From Mucilaginibacter robiniae (GTDB lineage: Bacteria > Bacteroidota > Bacteroidia > Sphingobacteriales > Sphingobacteriaceae): a stretch of DNA of 64,000 nt. A program made the position numbers and the translations under genes. The stretch lies in contig NZ_CP051682.1 in the NCBI RefSeq assembly GCF_012849215.1, positions 2,790,001 to 2,854,000 on the forward strand. The letters run 5' to 3'. Below are positions 36,560 to 44,843 of the stretch, piece after piece. The notes under the pieces were generated by a model. It searched no databases, was not told the DNA's origin, and saw only the letters and a list, made by a program, of their open reading frames with translations. Position 1 is the stretch's first letter. The number at the start of each line of letters is the position of its first letter.

Positions 36560-37058
36560 TCATATTACCTGGTACTGGTTAATTTCTCCCAGCCATAACG
36601 CCACACCATCTATATCCCAGACCGCACCGGTAATCCAGCTTGCCTCGTCTGATAACAAGAAGGTGATTGTTGCAGCAATATCTTCTGCCGTACCAATCCG
36701 ACCTATTGGATGAAAAGAGTTAAATTCTTGTAATGAATCTTGAATTTTGCTTTTATCAATAAAGGATTTATAAATTGGTGTGGCCACTACAGTCGGAGAT
36801 ATTGCATTTACGCGAATGCCATATTTAGCCAATGGCTAAATGATGTGTTAAACTGTGCAAGCCTGCTTTTGCCATTGAATAAGCAGAAGAAGGTGTGGCT
36901 TTAATCGCCTGTTTAGCCCACATAGAACCAACGTTCACGATTGAACCACCTCCGTTAGTTTTCATAATTTCAACAGCTGCTTGGGTAATAAATAAGAATG
37001 CTTTGTTGAAGTTATGGTAAATATCATAATCTCCTTCAGCATGCCTTACAGCGAGCAT
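36560..37058 (-). pseudogene. Short-chain dehydrogenase remnant
   Basis: Two overlapping minus-strand frames give the middle and C-terminal part of an SDR: ITQAAVEIMK...GSIVNVGSM...YSMAKAG...LTHHLAI, then KYGIRVNAISPTVVATP...[31 protein letters not shown]-like. The shift at about 36832 fits a small deletion between short direct repeats (ATT). The N-terminal Rossmann part (TGxxxGIG, about 85 residues) is missing. This is true decay, next to an intact SDR of the same superfamily. Confidence 0.8.
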
Positions 37059-37163
37059 TGCAAAACCTAAAAAAATCTAAATTTAATTAATAATGAAAGT
37101 TTACTAACTTTTCTTATGCATAGTAATTAGCGCATATGCTATTTATGTCATCGTATGTTCAAA

Positions 37164-37231
37164 ATTTCTAATTGTACCATTTGGTCTAATTTTGTCACTA
37201 TATTTATAAATCAAATGGTACAATTAGAAAT
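37164..37231 (+). promoter_or_regulatory. 20-bp perfect inverted repeat framing the SDR promoter
   Basis: Bases 37164-37183 (ATTTCTAATTGTACCATTTG) are the exact reverse complement of 37212-37231, with a 28-base spacer. The spacer contains TAATTTTG (37187-37194), a -7 box; the right arm overlaps the ATG at 37230. It fits two identical repressor sites (DNA looping), or a leader hairpin that hides the start codon. Confidence 0.65.
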
Positions 37232-37979
37232 GAAGAAATTAGAAAACAAAGTCGCTGTTGTAACCGGCGCTTCCAAAGGTATTGGCGCTGCCATTGCTAA
37301 ACAACTAGCTATTGAGGGTGCCGCCGTGATCGTTAATTATGCATCTGCTCAAGAAGATGCCGAGCTCGTTGTAGCGGAAATTGTAAACAATGGCGGCCAA
37401 GCCATAGCAGTGAAAGCTGATGTGTCAAAGGCTAATGATGTCGATCGTCTGTTTACCGAAACGGTAAAGCAGTATGGTAAAGTTAATATTCTGGTCAACA
37501 ATGCGGGCATTTATCAATGGGGACCTATCGAAGATGTGACAGAGGAAGGATTTTATCATCAGTTCGGCATTAATGTACTGGGGCCACTGCTTGCCTCAAA
37601 AGCTGCCGTACAATATTTTTCAGATCAGGGAGGAAGTATCATTAACATCGGTTCTGGTGTATCAAGCGTGGAACCGGCTGGTAGTGCCCTTTATACGGCA
37701 ACCAAAAGTGCGATCGACTCTATTACCCGGGTACTTTCCAAAGAGCTTGGCCCGAGAAATATCCGCGTCAATTCAATCAATCCCGGAATAGTGAACACAG
37801 AAGGCTCGAGAGCTGGAGGATTTATCGGCAGTGAAATGGCTGATGTTATGGTAAATAATACTCCACTTCGCCGACTTGGAGAACCCGAGGATATTGCGTT
37901 GATCGCGGCCTTCCTTTCGTCGGAAGAGTCACGCTGGTTAACAGGCGAGATTATACTAGCCAGTGGCGGTCTTCGCTAA
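37230..37979 (+). CDS. SDR-family NAD(P)-dependent oxidoreductase
   Basis: 249 residues from the ATG at 37230; the longer frame to 37155 runs through the promoter repeat. Classical SDR motifs: TGASKGIG (about 12-19), NNAG (about 88), catalytic Ser in IGSG and YTATK (about 156-160), and a C-terminal GEIILASGG. It resembles 3-oxoacyl reductase/glucose 1-dehydrogenase-like enzymes, so the substrate is open. The TetR gene 93 bases downstream on the same strand is its probable regulator. Confidence 0.9.
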   Translation: MKKLENKVAVVTGASKGIGAAIAKQLAIEGAAVIVNYASAQEDAELVVAEIVNNGGQAIAVKADVSKANDVDRLFTETVKQYGKVNILVNNAGIYQWGPIEDVTEEGFYHQFGINVLGPLLASKAAVQYFSDQGGSIINIGSGVSSVEPAGSALYTATKSAIDSITRVLSKELGPRNIRVNSINPGIVNTEGSRAGGFIGSEMADVMVNNTPLRRLGEPEDIALIAAFLSSEESRWLTGEIILASGGLR

Positions 37980-37986
37980 TACCCGA

Positions 37987-38007
37987 AAATGCTTTAAAAC
38001 AGCATTT
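37987..38007 (+). repeat. Small hairpin after the SDR stop
   Basis: AAATGCT (37987-37993) pairs with AGCATTT (38001-38007), loop TTAAAAC, no T-run. Confidence 0.4.
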
Positions 38008-38038
38008 GATCTCGCTCGCATACTTATATAAAATCAAT

Positions 38039-38068
38039 AGCTTTGCCTGCTGCAGGTAAAGCTTTTTT
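38039..38068 (+). terminator. Terminator hairpin ending 5 bases before the tetR-type ATG
   Basis: AGCTTTGCCTG (38039-38049) pairs with CAGGTAAAGCT (38053-38063; one G-T pair), followed by a run of six Ts, then the ATG at 38073. It terminates the SDR message and leaves almost no leader for the next gene. Confidence 0.75.
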
Positions 38069-38072
38069 GGTT

Positions 38073-38651
38073 ATGAGAACAAAAGATTTCAACGAGACCG
38101 ACATATTGAGAAAAGCCATCGCCCTCTTCTGGCAGAAGGGATATCATGCCACTTCGTTGCATGATCTCATTGATGGATTGGAGATCGGACGTTCCAGCAT
38201 CTATCATGCTTTTGGCGACAAGCATAACTTATTTTTGCAAGCGCTGGAGCTCTATCAGCAGGAAGCCACAGCAAAAATCCAGGCGCTATTAAATGACGCT
38301 TTCTCAGTAAAAGAGGCGGTAACTCACTTGTTGCAGCAAGTTGTCAATGATGTCTTTACTGATGCCTGTCCCAAAGGATGCTTCAAAATAAATTCAGAGG
38401 TAGAAATGGCTGCAAGTGATGAAGTGATTAAAAAATTGGTTGCTGAAGATGATCTGATCATCGAAAAAGCCTTATATAATGCTATAAAAAAAGGCCAGGC
38501 TGATGGAGAAATCAGTATATCTAAAAACCCAAAAGCACTTGCCCGTTTCATTTGCAATGCAATAGCCGGAATGAGAGTTTATGGAAAATTCAGGAATGAC
38601 CGGCAATTCTTTGACGATATCGTTAAAACAACCCTATCGGTTCTCGACTAA
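38073..38651 (+). CDS. TetR/AcrR-family transcriptional regulator
   Basis: 192 residues from the ATG at 38073 (an upstream TTG at 38043 lies in the terminator stem). N-terminal TetR helix-turn-helix: AIALFWQKGYHATSLHDLIDGLEIGRSSIYHAFGDKHNLF (about 14-52). The C-terminal ligand-binding part has ACPKGCFKINSEVEMA, the signature of the TetR_C subgroup seen in electrophile- or aldehyde-responsive regulators (YxaF/AcuR-like). It probably acts on the 20-bp repeat upstream of the SDR gene. Confidence 0.9.
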   Translation: MRTKDFNETDILRKAIALFWQKGYHATSLHDLIDGLEIGRSSIYHAFGDKHNLFLQALELYQQEATAKIQALLNDAFSVKEAVTHLLQQVVNDVFTDACPKGCFKINSEVEMAASDEVIKKLVAEDDLIIEKALYNAIKKGQADGEISISKNPKALARFICNAIAGMRVYGKFRNDRQFFDDIVKTTLSVLD

Positions 38652-38850
38652 CAACCAGCCTTTTTCTTTAGTATAGCTACAATAAAAACTTTAATACTCT
38701 TAAATTTTTCATATAGCAGTCTATAAGTATGACCTTAAATTATGAAAGCAAATCAAAGTTTCCTTGACTGTAATTTTGCAAATACTTTTTTATCAATAAT
38801 ACTTCTCCAATCGTTAATTGTAGTATACACTTGGGTGAGTATACAATAAC

Positions 38851-39765
38851 TTAATTAAGTCCGGCCCGGAACTCTATTGGCGTCAGATGAGTTTTGGCTT
38901 TGAATAACTTACTAAAAGATTGGGAGTGCTCAAAACCTAAAGCATAAGCAATTTCTGAAACAGATAACGAGGTTGCAGAAAGCTTTTCTTTTGCTTTTTC
39001 AATTAGCTTTTCATGGATGAACTGCTGTGTACTTTGTCCGGTCAAGACTTTCAGTAGGTTACTGAGGTAATTCGGCGAAATATTAAGTTCACTTGCGATG
39101 AATGGAACGGTAGGGAGCCCTTTGATTATCAAATTCTCATCTGCAAAATAGTTGTTCAGCAGTAATTCCAGTTTAGCTAATATTTGATGGTTAGTGATTT
39201 TGCGTGTTAGAAACTGCCGTTGATAAAAGCGGTCAGCATAAATCAGTAGGTATTCTAACTGGTTAATGATCAGCGACTGGCTGAACTTATCCATATTGGA
39301 TTGGTACTCTTTCTCAATACGCTGCAATATTTCCGTAATTACCTTTTCCTCTTTCTCCGATAAGAAAAGGGCTTCATTGACTTTATACTGAAAGAAATTA
39401 TAACTCTTGATCGTTTTAGCCAATGGCGTATTCCATAAAAAATCGGGGTGGAGCAGCAACAGCCAACCCGACGGCTCTATTTGGGTATCGGGATTTATTT
39501 CTACCTGCAACAATTGCTGGGGAGCAAAAAAAGAAAGCACACCGGAATCAAAATCGTAAGGTTGCTGCCCGTAGTTAAATTTGGCTTGTACATTTCGCTT
39601 CAGTGCTAGAATGTAAAAATCCTGTATCCACTTCAGTTCACAAACGTCTTCCGGATATTTTACTTTACTGTAGTCGATCACACTAATAAGCGGATGCTCC
39701 GGTTGTGGAAGACCATAGTATCTGTGCAAATCCTGAAGCGAGCGAAAGTGATAGGTATGACTCAT
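38851..39765 (-). CDS. AraC-family transcriptional regulator
   Basis: 304 residues. The N-terminal half is a cupin-like sensor (about 20-180). The C-terminal 100 residues contain two helix-turn-helix motifs (ELNISPNYLSNLLK and SVSEIAYALGFEHSQSFSKLFKAKTHLTPIEFR). It is last in a minus-strand run with the Atu4866-like and SDR genes (9 bases and 1-base overlap), so it is co-transcribed and probably autoregulates the operon. Confidence 0.92.
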   Translation of the reverse strand: MSHTYHFRSLQDLHRYYGLPQPEHPLISVIDYSKVKYPEDVCELKWIQDFYILALKRNVQAKFNYGQQPYDFDSGVLSFFAPQQLLQVEINPDTQIEPSGWLLLLHPDFLWNTPLAKTIKSYNFFQYKVNEALFLSEKEEKVITEILQRIEKEYQSNMDKFSQSLIINQLEYLLIYADRFYQRQFLTRKITNHQILAKLELLLNNYFADENLIIKGLPTVPFIASELNISPNYLSNLLKVLTGQSTQQFIHEKLIEKAKEKLSATSLSVSEIAYALGFEHSQSFSKLFKAKTHLTPIEFRAGLN

Positions 39766-39774
39766 CTGTCAAAT

Positions 39775-40035
39775 TTATGGTATTTGTTCTTTGTATAATA
39801 TCATTCCTGCATGATACAGTATACCATCGCGAAACTCACCATCAGCGGTAAAGCCAGTATCATCTTTATAGTCAATGTGGTTACCGCTTACCCGGTAGTT
39901 GCCTTGGTAAGCGTTCTGTCGTTTACCGCGGGCCTCGTCATACCGACCATCGGGTAAAAGTTCATGTCGTATGTAGCCGTCTGCAGTTACCCACATGCCT
40001 ATATATTCTTGAGTATCTTCTATTGTTGTGTTCAT
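39775..40035 (-). CDS. Atu4866-domain small protein
   Basis: 86 residues with the well-conserved YIGMWVTADGYIRHELLP...YDEARG...AYQGNYRVSGNHIDYKDDTGFTADGEFRDG pattern of the Atu4866 family (PF11512), an all-beta, lipocalin-like small protein. The function is unknown; it recurs next to SDR enzymes and AraC regulators, as here. Its start overlaps the SDR stop by one base (translational coupling). Confidence 0.9.
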   Translation of the reverse strand: MNTTIEDTQEYIGMWVTADGYIRHELLPDGRYDEARGKRQNAYQGNYRVSGNHIDYKDDTGFTADGEFRDGILYHAGMILYKEQIP

Positions 40036-40877
40036 TATTCTTTTATTGCTGTTGAGACTGCCAGCTCTTTGTTGTTTTGCAATGCTTGTTCTATAACTTT
40101 AATTTTCGCTTGAGCAAGCTCGTAAGCACCTACACCCATAAAGAAATGTACCGGCGGATTATCTTGTTTACTTAGTTCAATCAGTACCTTTGCCGCTTTG
40201 CGGGGATCATTGGGCTGATTTCCATTTATCTCGTCCAAGTGGCTGGCTTCTACCTCGCGTGCATTGGCGTAAGCATCAATCGGATTGGCAGGAGTCATAG
40301 CCGAATCTTTTTCCAGAAAGTTGGTCCGGAAGTAAGCCGGATATATAAGCGTGGTTTTTACGCCGAAAGGTTGCATCTCTACAGCCAATGCTTCTGTAAA
40401 TCCGGCCATGGCAAATTTTGTTGAACAGTAAATGCCAAATCCAGCAAAGTCTCCGATGTAGCCACCTACCGAAGAGATGTTAAAAATGTGTCCGGAGTGT
40501 TGTTTCCTTAAATAGGGTGCCACATTGCGGATTACATGAAGTGCTCCAAAAACGTTGACATCAAAATTCCTTTTTACTTCTTCATCTGATAACTCTTCCA
40601 GCGTACCGATCTGGCTATAGCCAGCATTATTGACTATTATATCAATGCGGCCAAATTTGTTAATCACTTGCTCAATAGTTTGCTTGACCTCTTCGTTACT
40701 GGTAACGTCCATGCTCAGCGGCAAAAAGCCTTCATGTACCCCAACTGCATCAATAAGGGATTGCTGATTTCTTGAAGTAGCAGCTACTTGATAACCCTCA
40801 GCCAGTAACTGCTGAACAAAGTTTAAGCCCAAACCTTTAGAAGCACCAGTTATAAACCATACTTTTTTAGTATCCAT
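40035..40877 (-). CDS. SDR-family oxidoreductase
   Basis: 280 residues. TGASKGLG (about 10-17), NNAG (about 87), Ser in NISSVGG and YCSTK (about 150-154) define a classical SDR; the DVTSNEEV segment is typical of the DHRS-like 'oxidoreductase' group. First gene of the SDR/Atu4866/AraC operon. The substrate is unknown; a xenobiotic or aldehyde/ketone is likely from context. Confidence 0.92.
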   Translation of the reverse strand: MDTKKVWFITGASKGLGLNFVQQLLAEGYQVAATSRNQQSLIDAVGVHEGFLPLSMDVTSNEEVKQTIEQVINKFGRIDIIVNNAGYSQIGTLEELSDEEVKRNFDVNVFGALHVIRNVAPYLRKQHSGHIFNISSVGGYIGDFAGFGIYCSTKFAMAGFTEALAVEMQPFGVKTTLIYPAYFRTNFLEKDSAMTPANPIDAYANAREVEASHLDEINGNQPNDPRKAAKVLIELSKQDNPPVHFFMGVGAYELAQAKIKVIEQALQNNKELAVSTAIKE

Positions 40878-41107
40878 ATTTTTATCCTTTTAGTACTGCA
40901 AAAATGAGTTACTGCTGTTAGTATGCTGTAGCCAATTCTAAGATTGTTGTAATCGAATCTAAGATGAGGAAGTATGGAGTAGATAAAGCGTTTGCTGATT
41001 AAAGCGAAATAACCATTTAGCTACCAGCCTAGAAGTCAGCTAATTGTTATGAGTACTTTTTAGTTGAAGTAAATTTTTTAAGTTTGTTGAGATCAATTGC
41101 CTTATCA

Positions 41108-41914
41108 ATGAAAAAACAAAGCTTATTAATCGCCTTAATTATAACTTTAACTATCCTAAGTTCTTCTCATACGTATGCGCAACTAGGTGGTTTACTTCAA
41201 AGAGCGAAAGACAAAGTTGCCCAGAGAGCTGGTGAAATGATGGACGGTAAGAAGAGCTCAAAAACAGAGACGACGACTTCAAATAGAAGACATTCCGTTA
41301 CTACTGTTTTTGATTTCACATCAGGTGATTCTTTGATCTTTGCGGAAGATTTCTCAACAGTGCCGGTTGGCGCATCAGTAAAATCATTAAAAACAAACGG
41401 TGCTGCAACGGTAGCTACAGTGGAAGACCAATCAGGTAAGTGGTTGCTCATGGAACAAAGTGCAACTTATCGCCTTACCAAGCAACGTTTTTATCCAAAA
41501 CACTTTACGGTAGAATTTGATATTGTAGTTGCTGCAGATAAAGTTGGGGATGTTTATCCTGTAGTTTTTGGGTTTACTAATGATAACAGTACAAAGGGCT
41601 ATATCTCACAAGATGGCGGTCACGTAACGGTTCAATATTATAACAATGATAAAGTAGCTGTTTCTAACAATCATGGTAAGTATTTGACAACTGATTTTGA
41701 TTTAACACCCTATAATAACCGCCCTATGCATGTTTCAATGATGGTTGATGGTGAGCGGTTTGCCCTTTACTTAGATAAGGCAAAAATTGCTGATACCGAA
41801 TTCTTTTTACCAACAGATACTAAAAACCTGTACATAAGTGCGCCAACACAATATAGCAACGGTGCTAAAGTTTTAATTGGTAATTTGCGTATTGCCGGCT
41901 TCAAAAAGATTTAA
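41108..41914 (+). CDS. Secreted protein with OmpA-associated N-terminal beta-sandwich
   Basis: 268 residues from the ATG at 41108, which gives a compact signal peptide ending SHTYAQ (ATG at 41084 is possible). A basic linker (about 30-60) precedes a beta-sandwich with FDFTSGDSLIFAEDFSTVPVGA near 68-90 and GKWLLMEQSATYRL. In Bacteroidota this module normally precedes an OmpA peptidoglycan-binding domain, which is absent here. A TAAGTTTG -7 box lies at 41079-41086. The role is unknown. Confidence 0.7.
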   Translation: MKKQSLLIALIITLTILSSSHTYAQLGGLLQRAKDKVAQRAGEMMDGKKSSKTETTTSNRRHSVTTVFDFTSGDSLIFAEDFSTVPVGASVKSLKTNGAATVATVEDQSGKWLLMEQSATYRLTKQRFYPKHFTVEFDIVVAADKVGDVYPVVFGFTNDNSTKGYISQDGGHVTVQYYNNDKVAVSNNHGKYLTTDFDLTPYNNRPMHVSMMVDGERFALYLDKAKIADTEFFLPTDTKNLYISAPTQYSNGAKVLIGNLRIAGFKKI

Positions 41915-41997
41915 TTCTTGAAAGTTAGAAGTTGAATAGCCTCTCGTGAACTGGCTTTAAGCAAATTTTCTTTTATACGTAAATGATAAACCCCAAT

Positions 41998-42061
41998 GCA
42001 AAGAAGTAACAGCCAAGTAAAACAACGTTTGCTTAACTGCTACTTCTTTGCTGTTTTACTT
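41998..42061. repeat. Interlocked inverted repeats (pseudoknot-like) between convergent genes
   Basis: Arm A, GCAAAGAAGTA (41998-42008, extendable to 42012), pairs with A' (42041-42051). Arm B, AAGTAAAACA (42015-42024), pairs with B' (42052-42061). The A-B-A'-B' order permits a pseudoknot or two competing hairpins. B' overlaps the stop codon of the VOC gene. Confidence 0.6.
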
Positions 42062-42470
42062 AGCTATTGCTGGCAAATTTCTTAATTGCTTCTGGTGTAA
42101 CAGGCGTAAAGAAGTTCACCAGGTTGCCATCCGGGTCGCGAAATAAAAATGACTTATTACCCCAAGGCATGGTTGTTGGCTTTTGTACCATATCAGGTTG
42201 AATGGATTGAGCTATTCTAGAGTACTCATCATCAACATCCTTTACAAGAAATTCTATAATGGCAGTTTGGTTCTGAGCAGCTTTGGCAATCTCATCACCA
42301 CCAAAAAACTGCAACGTTTTGGTACTCCCAATAGCCAACGTTGCTGATGGGGTTTGTAGTTCAGCAAAATCATCCGTGTACTGTATAGCTGCTATTCCAG
42401 TAACCTGCTCATAAAATTTCACCAGCTTCTTTACATCGGTCGTAATAATTCTAATTGAAATAAGATTCAT
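42060..42470 (-). CDS. VOC-family protein (glyoxalase/bleomycin-resistance fold)
   Basis: 136 residues, a pair of beta-alpha-beta-beta-beta modules: SIRIITTDVKKLVKFYEQVTGIAA at the start and GNKSFLFRDPDGNLVNFFTPV at the end, with a terminal metal-ligand-like Glu/Asn position not obvious. It is a small metalloenzyme or binding protein; the substrate is unknown. Single gene. Confidence 0.88.
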   Translation of the reverse strand: MNLISIRIITTDVKKLVKFYEQVTGIAAIQYTDDFAELQTPSATLAIGSTKTLQFFGGDEIAKAAQNQTAIIEFLVKDVDDEYSRIAQSIQPDMVQKPTTMPWGNKSFLFRDPDGNLVNFFTPVTPEAIKKFASNS

Positions 42471-42739
42471 AATTCTATTCTTTGTTAATAAACGTTCTTT
42501 ATTAAGGCAAAGATGAATTAGTGTTGTGACAAGGGTATGTCAGGAGTAGCAAGATTTTTTTGCTGTTTCTATAACTAAAAATGAGCGCGGTTTAAATTAA
42601 CGTGAGTGAGGTATTCGGACTAGCACTAGGATACATTACTGAATTACTAGCTTATACAGTGATGACGCGTTATTGGAAAAAATGTTGCCAAGCTCTGTAC
42701 AACAAGTTTGTGGCAATAGAAAAGATTTTACCTGCGTAA
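42471..42739. other. Short non-coding spacer
   Basis: No gene seen; TTGCCA...TGGCAA near 42685-42717 forms a weak stem. Confidence 0.4.
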
Positions 42740-43744
42740 TTAGCGAGTTGATTCTCTGCAAATGAGTTTAGATGGCAGAATGACAAGTTCGGGATCTAAA
42801 ACTTCAATATTTTGTGATAGTTTTTTAAAGAGGGCTTTAGCAGCTGCTTGCCCCATTTCAAATGCAGGCTGATTAACTGTTGTAAGTGCAGGATTCATAA
42901 AACTAGCTATACCTAAGTTGGTAAATGTTAGCACTTTTACTTGTGTCGGTATTGTAACCCCCAAATCATTACAAACCTGATATACTAACGGCGTAAGTTT
43001 TTCAACGCTTAATATCACGCCATCAGGCCGTTCTTCTTGATTAAACAAGCTTGTTAAAAGCTGGTAATTTTCTTCGTCGTTCTTACCGCAGTTAACAATC
43101 AGTTCGTTGCTATTTCCAACAGATTGTAAGGCTTTTTGATATCCTAAAACACGATTACGATTGATGGATAAGCTCCCAGAATTGGCTATAAACGCAATTT
43201 TATGGCATGATTTTGATAACAGATGATGAGTAGCGTTAAAGCTGCTTTCAAAATCATTAGTTACTATTTGAGCGGTAGGCAAATCTTCGCAAACTCTATC
43301 AAAAAATACAACCGGGATATCATCATCTATAACATCCTTAATGTGGCTGGTATCACTGGTTTCTTCTGATACAGACATTAAAATGCCATCCACACGACCA
43401 CTTTTAAAATATTGCATAATGGCCTGCTCCCTTAAAAAGCTTTCGTGACTCAGATAAATAAGTACATGATAGCCAAATGCTTGTGTAATAGTTTCAATGC
43501 CGTTGATGGCTTGGGCAAAAAAGCTATCTGCTATTTCGGGCAATACTACAGCTATGGTTTTGCTTCTGCGCTTACGTAAGCTACTCGCATACGGATTGGC
43601 AACATACCCCAGCCGCTGCGCAGCTTCAGATACTGTATTCTTAGTAGCCTGACTGATTTCATAACTGTCAGCCAAGGCTTTAGATACCGTGGCTACAGAT
43701 AAGGAGAGCTCTGCTGCAATCATTTTTAAAGTAACGGCTGACAT
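42740..43744 (-). CDS. LacI-family transcriptional regulator of the PUL
   Basis: 334 residues. The N-terminal LacI helix-turn-helix is VTLKMIAAELSLSVATVSKALADSYEIS with the hinge helix NPYASSLRKRRS; a periplasmic-binding-like sensor domain follows (IAVVLPEIADSFFAQAINGIE..., ending ILPSKLICRES). It binds a small sugar or polyol and controls the divergent operon, 175 bases away. LacI control is less common than hybrid two-component or ECF control for SusCD loci and would suit a monosaccharide or inositol signal (inference). Confidence 0.93.
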   Translation of the reverse strand: MSAVTLKMIAAELSLSVATVSKALADSYEISQATKNTVSEAAQRLGYVANPYASSLRKRRSKTIAVVLPEIADSFFAQAINGIETITQAFGYHVLIYLSHESFLREQAIMQYFKSGRVDGILMSVSEETSDTSHIKDVIDDDIPVVFFDRVCEDLPTAQIVTNDFESSFNATHHLLSKSCHKIAFIANSGSLSINRNRVLGYQKALQSVGNSNELIVNCGKNDEENYQLLTSLFNQEERPDGVILSVEKLTPLVYQVCNDLGVTIPTQVKVLTFTNLGIASFMNPALTTVNQPAFEMGQAAAKALFKKLSQNIEVLDPELVILPSKLICRESTR

Positions 43745-43785
43745 AAGAAAAATATAATTGGTTGTGAAATATAGGAGATAATTTC

Positions 43786-43821
43786 CGAAATCGTTTTCGC
43801 AAATAAATATTTCATATTTGC
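43786..43821. promoter_or_regulatory. Candidate LacI-family operator and adjacent inverted repeat
   Basis: CGAAATCGTTTTCG (43786-43799) is a near-perfect palindrome with the central CG typical of LacI-family sites (one mismatch per arm). GCAAATA (43799-43805) and TATTTGC (43815-43821) follow. TAGTTTTG at 43848-43855 is a -7 box for the inositol oxygenase gene. Confidence 0.6.
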
Positions 43822-43919
43822 AAATGCTATGAAAATCTGCAATATCTTAGTTTTGTTTTTAAAACAATACCATTATAAACTCGCAGGCTTCTCATAACCC
43901 TGCTTATTTTTTTACAAGT

Positions 43920-44798
43920 ATGAAAAATTTAAAAGAGGAAGAAATCAATCCGCTTAGCAGCCTTGATGTATGGGAAGATGATGTTGTAAATCGTTATCCT
44001 GACCCGGAATCGATTGCTACATCCAAAACCACTGAAGAGTATCGGCAGTATGACGATCCGAAGCGGGATACTGTTAAAGAGTTTTACCGTTTGAATCATA
44101 CTTATCAAACTTTTGATTTTGTTCAAGAGAAAAGGCAAGATTTTCTTAGCTTTAAACGCAAAGAAATGTCAATATGGGAAGCTTTTGATTTTTTGAATCA
44201 GTTAGTAGATGATTCAGATCCTGATACTGATTTGGATCAGTTTCAGCACCTGCTTCAAACTTCTGAAGCCATCAGGGCTGATGGGCATCCAGATTGGATG
44301 GTACTTACCGGACTTATGCATGATATGGGAAAAGTACTTTGCCTTTTTGGCGAACCGCAGTGGGCTGTAGTGGGCGATACTTTCCCTGTGGGTTGTGCGT
44401 ATTCTGATAAAATTGTTTATCCTGAATTTTTTAAAGCAAATCCTGATTTTAGCAATCCTTTATACAACACACGCCTTGGCGTTTATACCGAAGGCTGTGG
44501 CTTACGGAATGTACATATATCATGGGGGCATGATGAATATGTTTATCAAATGATGAAAGATTACTTACCGGAGCCAGCCTTATATATGCTACGTTATCAT
44601 TCCTTTTATGCATGGCATCGTGAAGGTGAATACAGCTATTTGCTGGACGATCATGACCGGGAAATGCTGAAATGGGTAAAACTGTTTAATCCTTATGATT
44701 TGTACTCTAAAAACCCGGTTCCACCAAACTGGCCAGAGCTTCGGAGTTATTATGAGGGTATTATCGCCAAATATTTGCCGCCAACATTAAAATTTTAA
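43920..44798 (+). CDS. Inositol oxygenase (myo-inositol to D-glucuronate)
   Basis: 292 residues, about the length of mammalian MIOX (285). HD-domain di-iron ligands are visible: DGHPDW (His), LMHDMGK (His-Asp), SWGHDEY (His), LRYHSF (His) and KLFNPYDLYSK (Asp). Also conserved are YRQYDDPKRDTVKEFYRLNH near the N-terminus and FGEPQWAVVGDTFPVGC. It oxidises myo-inositol with O2 to glucuronate in the cytosol. No signal peptide. It is the first gene right of LacI and lies 45 bases before SusC. Enzymes of glucuronate catabolism are not in the window. Confidence 0.95.
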   Translation: MKNLKEEEINPLSSLDVWEDDVVNRYPDPESIATSKTTEEYRQYDDPKRDTVKEFYRLNHTYQTFDFVQEKRQDFLSFKRKEMSIWEAFDFLNQLVDDSDPDTDLDQFQHLLQTSEAIRADGHPDWMVLTGLMHDMGKVLCLFGEPQWAVVGDTFPVGCAYSDKIVYPEFFKANPDFSNPLYNTRLGVYTEGCGLRNVHISWGHDEYVYQMMKDYLPEPALYMLRYHSFYAWHREGEYSYLLDDHDREMLKWVKLFNPYDLYSKNPVPPNWPELRSYYEGIIAKYLPPTLKF

Positions 44799-44843
44799 CA
44801 AGAATCATTAAGCCCTAATTATGAACCAAGTTTTACGCTAATT

